In this document: in pieces, positions 1-6,407 of the stretch
How positions within the stretch are numbered: position 1 is the first letter of the stretch
Layout of the letters: each line of letters begins with the position of its first letter
Program-made: the position numbers and the translations under genes
Assembly: GCA_934646845.1 (NCBI GenBank)
Contig: CAKUEV010000063.1
Span: forward strand, 1 to 9,547
Length of the DNA stretch: 9,547 nt
Reading direction: 5' to 3'
Origin: an uncultured Slackia sp.
GTDB lineage: Bacteria > Actinomycetota > Coriobacteriia > Coriobacteriales > Eggerthellaceae
Notes under the pieces: model-generated
The model's input: the letters and a program-made list of their open reading frames with translations, nothing else
What the model was told of the DNA's origin: nothing
Databases searched by the model: none

Positions 1-1091
1 CCGATGACCACCACGTTTTTGCCCGTGAAATCGGGATATTCGCCATCGCCGATCTTCGTGAGCAAATCGACCGCGCTCATCACGCCTTGCGCGTCGGCAC
101 CATCGAGACGCAGCGTTTTGCCGCCCTGCGCACCAATCGCCACATACACCGCATCGTGTTCGGCGGAAAGGCGCTTCATGCCATCGGTATCGATACGCAC
201 CTCGGTATGCACGGTAATATCTCCCGCGTCGACAATGGCGCGCACGTCTTCATCGAGGCGCTCTCGCGGGAAGCGGTAAGCGGGAATGCCATAGCGCATC
301 ATGCCGCCGAGCTGCTTGCGCATCTCGAACACATGCACCTCATGGCCCATAAGCGCGCAGAAATACGCGCAGGTCAGGCCGCTCGGGCCGCCGCCCACGA
401 TAGCGACCTTCTTGCCCGTCGCGGCAGCAGGCACAGGCGTTGCGACCTTATCGGCGGCAAGCTGGTCGACGGCGAACTTCTTGATGCCGCGAATGTTGAT
501 GGGGGCATCAATAAGCGTGCGGCGGCAACGGTTCTCGCACGGATGCTCGCACACATAGGCGCATGCCGTGGGAAACGGGTTGTCTTTGCGAATCATGCCA
601 ATGGCGCCCGCATAATCGCCCGCGCCTGCAAGCGCCACATAGGCGGGCACATTCACATGCGCCGGGCACAGCGTTTCGCACGGCACCGTTTGGGCAACGC
701 CTTCGCGGCATTGCTTCTGGCTAACGTGGCTTTCGAACTCCGCCTTGAACGTATCGAGGCCATTGAGCAGCACCTCGGCCGCATGCCAGCCGATAGCGCA
801 GTCGGCCGTGTCGCGCACAGCAATCGCCTGCGCACGAATCTCATCAAGCGCGCCAGGTTCCGCGTCGAACGCAAGCACCTCTTCGAGCAATTGCTCAATG
901 CGCGCAATGCCCTCGCGGCACGGCACGCACTTGCCGCACGCTTGGCAACCCCCGGCACGCAGCAAGTCGAGCTGGAACGCCACCGCGCACATGCCCGGAG
1001 GCGTCGCTTCAACGCGTCGCTCATACTCTTCGACAAACGAGCCGAACTTGCCGTCGTCTTTCGCGCGCGGCGCTACAGACAATTTCGCCAT
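1..1091 (-). CDS. Iron-sulfur flavoprotein, NuoF-type [4Fe-4S] segment fused to GltD-like oxidoreductase (partial, C-terminus beyond left edge)
   Basis: The reading frame runs open from an ATG at 1091 to the window edge (363 codons plus two bases), so only the N-terminal part is present. An AAGGGGG ribosome binding site lies four bases before the ATG. Residues 48-60 carry CxxCxxCxxC (C49, C52, C55, C58) with CGKCVPCREG, and C98 sits in DTADCAIG; this matches the C-terminal [4Fe-4S] segment of NADH dehydrogenase subunit NuoF. Residues 138-189 carry the cysteine-rich N-terminal domain of glutamate synthase small subunit and dihydropyrimidine dehydrogenase (C138, C142, C177, C181, C185, C189). 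A Rossmann FAD motif GGGPSG follows at 233-238, then LGGMMRYGIP. Such proteins pass electrons between NAD(P)H, flavin and iron-sulfur centres in the cytoplasm. It is separated from dzr by a strong terminator, so it is probably a separate transcription unit. Feeding electrons to EtfAB or the reductases is inference. True glutamate synthase is unlikely given the NuoF-like part. Confidence 0.85.
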   Translation of the reverse strand, partial: MAKLSVAPRAKDDGKFGSFVEEYERRVEATPPGMCAVAFQLDLLRAGGCQACGKCVPCREGIARIEQLLEEVLAFDAEPGALDEIRAQAIAVRDTADCAIGWHAAEVLLNGLDTFKAEFESHVSQKQCREGVAQTVPCETLCPAHVNVPAYVALAGAGDYAGAIGMIRKDNPFPTACAYVCEHPCENRCRRTLIDAPINIRGIKKFAVDQLAADKVATPVPAAATGKKVAIVGGGPSGLTCAYFCALMGHEVHVFEMRKQLGGMMRYGIPAYRFPRERLDEDVRAIVDAGDITVHTEVRIDTDGMKRLSAEHDAVYVAIGAQGGKTLRLDGADAQGVMSAVDLLTKIGDGEYPDFTGKNVVVI

Positions 1092-1229
1092 ACATCCCCC
1101 TTGCGATAGATTGTTTGAGACAAACCGAAAGTTCTCCGCGATTCGGCAATCGCCTTAATAACGTGGCGTACCTCGATGGAGCGCAGGTAAATCAAGCTTG
1201 CGGAAGCTTTTGTCCTCGCCCCTCGGCAG
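1092..1229 (-). promoter_or_regulatory. Leader of the iron-sulfur flavoprotein gene with three short inverted repeats
   Basis: This stretch lies between the dzr terminator and the next ATG, so it should hold that gene's promoter. I see no convincing -35/-10 pair. It does contain three short perfect inverted repeats: GTTTG-AGA-CAAAC (1113-1125), GCGATT-CGGC-AATCGC (1138-1153) and AAGCTT-GCGG-AAGCTT (1194-1209). They could be operators or leader hairpins; chance cannot be excluded for elements this short. Confidence 0.35.
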
Positions 1230-1269
1230 AGAGAACAAGGGTGCGTGGGCAGAAGATGCTCACGCACCC
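1230..1269 (-). terminator. Rho-independent terminator after dzr
   Basis: Read on the minus strand, a perfect 9-bp stem GGGTGCGTG / CACGCACCC begins 15 bases after the dzr stop codon. After one mismatch the stem continues for three more pairs (GCA/TGC) and closes on a TCTTC loop. The T-rich tail TTGTTCTCT follows at once. It marks the end of the equol transcript and separates it from the flavoprotein gene to the left. Confidence 0.88.
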
Positions 1270-1284
1270 TCGAAATAGAGGCCG

Positions 1285-3219
1285 CTACACCATGCGCGCT
1301 ACGGCGTAGCCGGCATGGGTCGCGTCGGGGATTTCTGCAACCTTCTTGCAGTCGCCCGCCATATACACGGCCATGTCGCTGATTTCCTCGAGCTTCTCGG
1401 CGAATCCAGGACGATTGAGGAAGCCGGCGGAAATAACCACGTTGTCGCAGGGAAGCTCAACGGTTTCGCCGTACTGGTCAATGGCGATGGCCGAGGTGTC
1501 GGTCACGCTATCGAGACGATAGCCCGTCATGAGCTTCACGCCATGCTGCTGGAGGCGAATGGTGTATTCGATGTCCATCTGGCAACCGGCGGGGTTCAGG
1601 AACTTCGTGCCGCGCTTCACGATGGTCACATCCATGCCCTTTTCGGCCAAATCGAGCGCGATTTCGGCCGTAGTGGTAGCGCCGCCCACCACAACGGCGG
1701 TTTTGCCTTCAACCTTCTTCGAGCCGTAGAGGAAATCGATGCCCTCGGTCACGATGGGCTTGTCGATACCCGGCACATGAAGCTTGCGCGGCTCGCCGCC
1801 AATGGCCACGATGCAAGCGTCGAAGCCACCCGCCGCGATATCCTCGGGCGTAATTTCCTGCTTGCGAACCTCGATGTTGTGCTTCTTGAGCTGCGTGCGG
1901 TGATACTCGATGAAGCGGTTGATGTCCGACTTGTACCACGCGGCGCCGGCTTCGATCATCGTGCCGCCGATCTCGCGCTTCTCGAACACGACCACGTTGT
2001 GGCCGCGCTTCTTCAGCGTGAGCGCCGCTTCGCAACCCGCGGGGCCCGCGCCCACAACGGCCACGTTCTTCGGCGTTTCCGCCTTGGGATAGAGTTCCTC
2101 GTAGTAGTGGAACAGCGTGGGATTGGTCGCGCACGAAATGGGATGATGCCCCAGAATGCCGCGGTCGGTGCAGCCGATTTGGCAACGGATGCAGGGGCGA
2201 ATATCTTCCTCGTGGCCGGTGCGAGCCTTTTCGACCCACGCCTGGTCGGCCAGGCACTGGCGCGCGGTGCCCACGAAGTCGACCTTGCCGTCGGCGAGAA
2301 TCTTCTCGGCGGCCTCGGGCGACTGAATGGCGCCGGTCACCATAACGGGAATATGCACCTGCTCCTTCACCTTAGCGGCCATGTCGGCGCAATACGACCA
2401 CGGGTAGAAGCTCGTGGAGAAGTTCGCCGTCACATGCGTCGCAGTGACCAGGTTCAAAAGCGCAACGCCCTCGCGCTCGAGCACCTTGCAGGTGTCGATG
2501 CACTCGTCCAAGCGAATGCCGTCGGGCTCGCAGTCGTCCATGTCGAGCTTCACGCTCACAGGGAAATCGGGGCCGACATAGCGCTTGATGGCGCGAATGG
2601 TTTCAACCAAGAAACGCTGGCGATTGAACAGCGAGCCGCCATAGATATCGTTTCGCTGGTTGTCGTGCGGCGAGAGGAAATTGCACGGCAGGCAACCGCA
2701 CGCGCCGTGGACTTCCACCAAATCGAAGCCGGCCTGCTTCACGCGCAGTGCAGCTTTGCCATATTGATCTTCAATCTGGTAAATCTCATCAATGGTCAAA
2801 GGACGCGGAATCGCCGCGCCGGCGTTGATCATGATTTCAGGCAGCACCGCCGAAGGCGCAACGGCGTCGTCGCCGCCAGCGAAGCCCATGTCGCGGCCGG
2901 GATGCGCGAGCTGCATGCCGGCGATGGCGCCATGATCATGCATGGCCTCGGCGAGCATGGAAAGCCCGGGGATGTAGGTGTCGTCATAGGCGGCAAGGCC
3001 CATGTGATAGCTTTCCATAATAAGGCAGTTGTCCAAAAACACGATGCCCGGGCCGCCCTCGGCAGCTTCAGCCGCGTGCTTCAGGTTGCGGTCAGACAAA
3101 TCGCAGGTCTTGCCAATATTGAGATACGTGCCCATGGAGTTGCGAATCACGCGATTCTTCACCGTGAGCTTGCCAACCTTGCCCTTGGAAAACAGGTTAG
3201 GATACTTAGGATGCTGCAT
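1285..3219 (-). CDS. dzr: Daidzein reductase, old yellow enzyme/2,4-dienoyl-CoA reductase family (FMN, [4Fe-4S], FAD)
   Basis: This 644-residue cytoplasmic enzyme probably reduces the C2-C3 double bond of daidzein to dihydrodaidzein with NAD(P)H, the first step to equol. Residues 1-370 form an FMN-binding TIM barrel of the FadH type, with FLSPHDNQRNDIYGGS at 181-196. Cysteines C343, C346, C350 and C363 (spacing 2-3-12) should bind a [4Fe-4S] cluster. From about residue 385 there is an FAD/NAD domain with GAGPAG at 390-395, and a second nucleotide fold near 508-537. The length equals, from memory, that of known daidzein reductases. The tyrosine of the family's HGYL motif, the proton donor in FadH (Tyr166), is cysteine here (C176), while H262 sits 86 residues later, as His252 does in FadH. 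The start has AAGGGGG five bases upstream. It is the last gene before a strong terminator. A bile-acid or other enoate reductase would be the alternative, but the neighbours argue for daidzein. Confidence 0.88.
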   Translation of the reverse strand: MQHPKYPNLFSKGKVGKLTVKNRVIRNSMGTYLNIGKTCDLSDRNLKHAAEAAEGGPGIVFLDNCLIMESYHMGLAAYDDTYIPGLSMLAEAMHDHGAIAGMQLAHPGRDMGFAGGDDAVAPSAVLPEIMINAGAAIPRPLTIDEIYQIEDQYGKAALRVKQAGFDLVEVHGACGCLPCNFLSPHDNQRNDIYGGSLFNRQRFLVETIRAIKRYVGPDFPVSVKLDMDDCEPDGIRLDECIDTCKVLEREGVALLNLVTATHVTANFSTSFYPWSYCADMAAKVKEQVHIPVMVTGAIQSPEAAEKILADGKVDFVGTARQCLADQAWVEKARTGHEEDIRPCIRCQIGCTDRGILGHHPISCATNPTLFHYYEELYPKAETPKNVAVVGAGPAGCEAALTLKKRGHNVVVFEKREIGGTMIEAGAAWYKSDINRFIEYHRTQLKKHNIEVRKQEITPEDIAAGGFDACIVAIGGEPRKLHVPGIDKPIVTEGIDFLYGSKKVEGKTAVVVGGATTTAEIALDLAEKGMDVTIVKRGTKFLNPAGCQMDIEYTIRLQQHGVKLMTGYRLDSVTDTSAIAIDQYGETVELPCDNVVISAGFLNRPGFAEKLEEISDMAVYMAGDCKKVAEIPDATHAGYAVARMV

Positions 3220-3241
3220 TCGAACCCCCTTGTTCGTTGCA
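3215..3241 (-). promoter_or_regulatory. Hairpin holding the dzr ribosome binding site in its loop
   Basis: On the minus strand CGAAC pairs with GTTCG around the six-base loop AAGGGG, which is most of the dzr ribosome binding site. After a small internal loop (A opposite AA) the outer arms TGCA/TGCA pair as well, placing the start codon in the right arm. The exposed site but paired start codon could tune translation. The arrangement resembles the one before the racemase gene at 8532-8549. It is seen in the sequence; any function is inferred. Confidence 0.45.
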
Positions 3242-3290
3242 ATTCTAGAAATCAGTCTTCAGTAGGAGATTCCCGCCGCGCGCAACGCGC

Positions 3291-3779
3291 TTAAGCGGCA
3301 GGTTTGGAAGGATCGAAGCCCAAAACTTTCGCGCCAAGAATCTGAACAGGCTTCAGGAAAATAAGCACGAACACGATGGCATATGCCACGATGATGGGCA
3401 TTGCCATAGTGATGTCGGCAACAGCGCCGCCGAGGCCCTTCGTGCCCAAATCGGCAATAAGGAAGTTGCCAATGGTAATGCACACGCCCATGCAAAGGCC
3501 GAGCATCACCGAACAGCAGATATGCATGCCGATTCCACCGGGCTTCACCTTCAAGGCACCCGCGAGCTTCATGCCCCAATCCATCGCGGGAACGAGCGTG
3601 CCGGCAGTAAAGCCCACGCAGAAGCTCGAGATAATGGTGCCAATAACCACTTCGGGCGTCACGAACGGCACGCCAATCATGGCCTGCAGCGTGAAATCGA
3701 AGCAGATGGTGATAAGAACGCCCAAAACAATGTTCATACCGATGTTCACGAACATGGCGAACCCTTGTGGACCCTTCAT
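3291..3779 (-). CDS. Small four-helix integral membrane protein of unknown function in the equol cluster
   Basis: I do not recognise this 162-residue protein as a characterised family member; it loosely resembles small DUF2798-like membrane proteins. Four hydrophobic segments are visible at about residues 8-29, 41-64, 82-108 and 122-143. The loops are short, glycine-rich and carry few charges, and the tail ends FDPSKPAA. There is no cleavable signal peptide, nucleotide-binding motif or obvious metal site. The start was placed at the ATG at 3779 because GAAAGGGG lies just upstream; an in-frame TTG further up would fall inside the terminator hairpin. It sits between ddr and dzr, with a terminator-like hairpin before it. 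The position suggests isoflavone/equol passage across the membrane or membrane anchoring of the enzymes, but nothing in the sequence proves a role. Confidence 0.85.
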   Translation of the reverse strand: MKGPQGFAMFVNIGMNIVLGVLITICFDFTLQAMIGVPFVTPEVVIGTIISSFCVGFTAGTLVPAMDWGMKLAGALKVKPGGIGMHICCSVMLGLCMGVCITIGNFLIADLGTKGLGGAVADITMAMPIIVAYAIVFVLIFLKPVQILGAKVLGFDPSKPAA

Positions 3780-3798
3780 GAAATTCCCCTTTCGAACT

Positions 3799-3823
3799 GC
3801 GCGAATGCCCCAATCATCCGCGC
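3799..3823 (-). other. Second hairpin in the ddr-membrane protein spacer
   Basis: Immediately after the terminator-like stem, the minus strand folds GCGCGGATG against CATTCGCGC (nine pairs including one G-U) around the loop ATTGGGG. It ends shortly before the ribosome binding site of the membrane protein gene. No T-run follows. It could protect a processed 5' end or affect read-through and initiation; this is inference. Confidence 0.45.
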
Positions 3824-3861
3824 GAAGAAAGAAGGCGCGCCCCAACGAGAAACGCGCCTTC
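3822..3861 (-). terminator. Internal terminator-like hairpin after ddr
   Basis: Thirteen bases after the ddr stop codon the minus strand has a perfect 9-bp stem GAAGGCGCG / CGCGCCTTC with a 13-base loop, followed by TTTCTTCG. The tail is weaker than at the other two terminators. There is no room for an obvious new promoter before the membrane protein gene (only about 42 bases), so partial termination with read-through into the membrane protein and dzr genes is the likely reading. Confidence 0.65.
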
Positions 3862-3874
3862 GAAATACTCGGAC

Positions 3875-4735
3875 TTACTCGATTTCGCCCTGCATGCCGC
3901 CCGTCACAGCGCCAGCGCAGCCGCCGTCGACGGCGATGTTGGTCGCGGTAATCTGGCGAGATTCGTCAGAAGCCAGGAACAGGTAGGTGTAGGCGATGTC
4001 CATAGGGTCGATGGCGCGCTGCGTGGTTTGCGCGGCGATGAGGCCCGTCGCCATTTCCTTCGGGATGTTGGCCATAGCCTCGGTCCACACCAGGCCCGGG
4101 GTCACAGAGTTGCAGCGAATGCCGAAGGGGCCGCCTTCAGCAGCGAGCTGGCGAGCCATGGCGATGCAGGCGCCCTTAGCGGCAGCGTGGCACGCCTGGG
4201 GCGAGTTGGAACCCTGCAGGCCGCAGGTGGAAGCGGTGATGATGATGGAAGCGCCGCCCTCGGCCTTCTGCAGGTACGGCCATGCGCAGTTGCACACGTT
4301 GTAGACCAGGTTGAGCTCGTTTTCGATGCCATAGTTCCAAATCTCGGGAGTCATCTCGCCGAAGGGAGCCATGCCAGGGTGCGACGCGTTGTTGATGACG
4401 ACGTCGATGCCGCCCATGCGCTCGGCGCACTCGGCGACCCACTTCTTCACGGCCTCGTAATCGGACAGGTCGCAATCGTCGCCGTAAGCCTGATAGCCTT
4501 TAGCGCGAAGCTCTTCGGCATACGCCGCGGCAACGCCCTTGGAACGACCAGAGCCGCACACGATGGCGCCCTGAGCGCACAGCAGCTCCTGCGTCACATG
4601 GCCCACGCCCTTCGTGGTGCCCGTGAGCAAGATTTTCTTGCCCTTCAAACGCTGGCCGAGCGACTCTTCGGGAGAGATCCACTTGCCGAATTCGGGAGCA
4701 CCGGAAATCTTCGGAGCCTTAACCTCTTGTGCCAT
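3875..4735 (-). CDS. ddr: Dihydrodaidzein reductase, short-chain dehydrogenase/reductase family
   Basis: This 286-residue cytoplasmic NAD(P)H enzyme probably reduces the C4 ketone of dihydrodaidzein to tetrahydrodaidzein. It has a 33-residue N-terminal extension, then the SDR Rossmann fold: the cofactor loop TGTTKGVG at 38-45, NNAS at 115-118, S169 in the active-site strand, and CNSVTPGL near 208-215. The canonical YxxxK pair is HAAAK here: H183 replaces the catalytic tyrosine and K187 is kept. The match to QANYAAAK of E. coli FabG (here QACHAAAK) makes this placement firm, with one extra residue between serine and histidine. The codon reads CAC at 4187-4189. The start follows GAAAGGGG by six bases. 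It lies between tdr and the membrane protein gene. A different ketone substrate is possible, but the cluster points to dihydrodaidzein. Confidence 0.88.
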   Translation of the reverse strand: MAQEVKAPKISGAPEFGKWISPEESLGQRLKGKKILLTGTTKGVGHVTQELLCAQGAIVCGSGRSKGVAAAYAEELRAKGYQAYGDDCDLSDYEAVKKWVAECAERMGGIDVVINNASHPGMAPFGEMTPEIWNYGIENELNLVYNVCNCAWPYLQKAEGGASIIITASTCGLQGSNSPQACHAAAKGACIAMARQLAAEGGPFGIRCNSVTPGLVWTEAMANIPKEMATGLIAAQTTQRAIDPMDIAYTYLFLASDESRQITATNIAVDGGCAGAVTGGMQGEIE

Positions 4736-4754
4736 GAGTTTCCCCTTTCATTGG

Positions 4755-4812
4755 CCCGCGCGCCCCACGCGCACGGGAAGCCATATTCTCAGGCGCATAT
4801 ACGCGCCATGAG
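4755..4812 (-). other. Two hairpins in the tdr-ddr spacer
   Basis: The 136-base spacer between tdr and ddr holds two predicted stems on the minus strand. The first (4788-4812) pairs CTCA plus GGCGC with GCGCC plus TGAG, with one bulged T and the loop GTATAT. The second (4755-4777) pairs CCCG/CGCG with CGCGCGGG around TGGGG with a two-base bulge, just before the ddr ribosome binding site. Neither has a T-run, so they are not terminators; they may mark RNA processing or stabilise the downstream message. Confidence 0.4.
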
Positions 4813-4871
4813 GTCCTCGTGAGAGTTGATGAAGTGCCGCGGTCGCACGGCATGCGCGGCGCGGCGGACAA

Positions 4872-6332
4872 TTACATGTTTGCGATCGCGTGGCGCGCGG
4901 CGATGCGGCCCGAAGTGTGGGCGAAGCCATTCGCGCAGCCGGGAATTTCCATGTTGTAGGAGTCGCCATACAGGCCCGTGGCGTCCAGGCCAACCGCGTA
5001 CAAGCCCGGAATCGCGTCGCCGTCAGAGGTGATAACCTGCATATCGCCATTGACCTTAATGCCACCAGCAGATCCCATGGTGCCCGTGGCCAGCGGAATG
5101 CCATAGAACGGCGGCTCGGCCAGCGCACGCAGGTACTGCGGCTTCTTGAAGTACGCCTCGTCGACGCCCTTCTCGCACGCCTCGTTGTAGGCGGTCATGG
5201 TTTCGACGAACTCATCGGTGGGCACGCCCATCTGCTCAGCGAGATCTTCGAAGGTATCGGCTTTCTTCACGAGGCCCGACTCCAAATGCGCCTCAAGCTC
5301 GGGCAGAAGGCCCGTCATGGGCTTGTGATACACCACGAACTCACCGATGGCAATTTCGGAGCCCTCGCTCACCAGGCGATCGACATCGGCCTGGGAAAGA
5401 ATGGACCACACAATGCCGCCGGGCTGCTTGCCGTAATACGTTCCGATGTCGCCAAGGTTCTCGGCAACCGACTCGGCCGCGAAACGATGGCCGGTTTTAT
5501 TGATCCACACACCGGGGTTCACGCCCGCGCCGCCGACCTGGGAGTCCATGGTCATATCGCGACCGCCTGCAGCGAGCAGGGGGCACGTGGTAATGGTATT
5601 GGGGTCGGCGCCCGCGGAAAGCGCGAGGTCAAGGCCGTCGCCCACGTTCTGCAGCGGGGTGAGCACATTCATGTTGTACGCCGCCGGCGCGAACCAGCTG
5701 TACTTGAAAATGCGATCGGGGTTCGAGCCCATGCCGCCGGTCGCCAGAATCACTGCCCTGCCGCCAATGCGAAGCGGTTCGCCATCCGACTCGGCAACAA
5801 CGCCCACGACGCGGCCGTCTTCGATGATGAGTTCTTTGGCCGGAGTCTCGGTGAAGATGTCCACCTCGAGCTTCTGAATGGCATCGAGCAGAACTTCCTG
5901 GCAATGCGCGCCCAGACCCTCGGGCAAGTGGAACGTCCAAACCTCATTGGGGTCATCTTCCGCCGCGATATCGCAAGTCTTATACACAACGCCCAGCTCA
6001 CGGTAGATGTCGATAGTCTCGGCGGAGTTCTCCACAAACGCGCGGGCAACTTCGTAGTTCGCGCGCTGGTGGCTGTAACCCATGATTTTGTCGAGACCCT
6101 CTTGCTTGGTGGGGAAATGGTATTTGTTCAAGCGAGGCGTGCCCAATTCCTTCTGCACGCTCGATTCGAATGCGGCCGTGCCCTCGGCGAACATCGAGAG
6201 GCCGCCGGTTTCGGGCATCTTCTCGATGACGACAACATTTTTGCCCGCGCGAGCGGCAATAAGCGCTGCCGATTTGCCCGACGCGCCGCCGCCGACGACG
6301 ACGAGATCGTATTCAACGTCGAATTCTGCCAT
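4872..6332 (-). CDS. tdr: Tetrahydrodaidzein reductase, FAD-dependent fumarate reductase-like flavoprotein
   Basis: This 486-residue flavoprotein probably removes the 4-hydroxyl of tetrahydrodaidzein to give equol, the last step of the pathway. It starts directly with the FAD-binding fold (VVVGGGASGKSAA, glycines at 14-16 and 19; acidic ribose ligand E37 in VVIEK), has ATGGMGSNP at 197-205, the family motif GHRFAAES at 281-288, and a C-terminal FAD segment GLYAVGLDATGLYGD at 443-457. There is no signal peptide and no haem domain, unlike periplasmic fumarate reductases of Shewanella, so it is cytoplasmic and needs a separate donor. The histidine of the fumarate reductase HHTMGG motif is missing (TGTMGSAGG at 416-424), as is the arginine of GANRLGGNA (YNMEIPGCANG at 459-469), so fumarate is an unlikely substrate. 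AAGGAGG five bases before the ATG gives a strong start. etfA lies upstream. Confidence 0.87.
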   Translation of the reverse strand: MAEFDVEYDLVVVGGGASGKSAALIAARAGKNVVVIEKMPETGGLSMFAEGTAAFESSVQKELGTPRLNKYHFPTKQEGLDKIMGYSHQRANYEVARAFVENSAETIDIYRELGVVYKTCDIAAEDDPNEVWTFHLPEGLGAHCQEVLLDAIQKLEVDIFTETPAKELIIEDGRVVGVVAESDGEPLRIGGRAVILATGGMGSNPDRIFKYSWFAPAAYNMNVLTPLQNVGDGLDLALSAGADPNTITTCPLLAAGGRDMTMDSQVGGAGVNPGVWINKTGHRFAAESVAENLGDIGTYYGKQPGGIVWSILSQADVDRLVSEGSEIAIGEFVVYHKPMTGLLPELEAHLESGLVKKADTFEDLAEQMGVPTDEFVETMTAYNEACEKGVDEAYFKKPQYLRALAEPPFYGIPLATGTMGSAGGIKVNGDMQVITSDGDAIPGLYAVGLDATGLYGDSYNMEIPGCANGFAHTSGRIAARHAIANM

Positions 6333-6369
6333 TGTTTCCTCCTTGGTATGCCTAAATCGCGCCGCTCAG

Positions 6370-6394
6370 GGGCGCAGCCCACGCAGCTGTGCCC
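6370..6394 (-). other. Hairpin in the etfA-tdr spacer
   Basis: In the 75-base gap between etfA and tdr the minus strand pairs GGGC-A-CAGC with GCTG-C-GCCC (eight pairs, one A-C mismatch) around a seven-base loop. There is no T-run after it, so it is not a standard terminator. It may separate translation or stability of the Etf and tdr parts of the message. Confidence 0.4.
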
Positions 6395-6407
6395 ATCGCA
6401 GCCACGA

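Noticed and set aside
87..1109. 340-codon plus-strand open frame at the left edge
   Set aside because: It is a shadow of the iron-sulfur flavoprotein, whose minus frame holds three sets of conserved cysteines and an FAD motif.
1073..1267. 64-codon minus-strand frame between dzr and the flavoprotein gene
   Set aside because: It starts inside the terminator stem, overlaps the next gene's start and resembles nothing I know.
1315..3294. Long plus-strand open frame (659 codons) opposite dzr
   Set aside because: It mirrors the wobble positions of a GC-rich gene; the translation is rich in H, R, A and L with no domain, whereas the minus frame has clear motifs.
3780..3845. Upstream TTG start adding 22 residues to the membrane protein
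   Set aside because: It would lie in the terminator stem; the ATG at 3779 has its own GAAAGGGG site.
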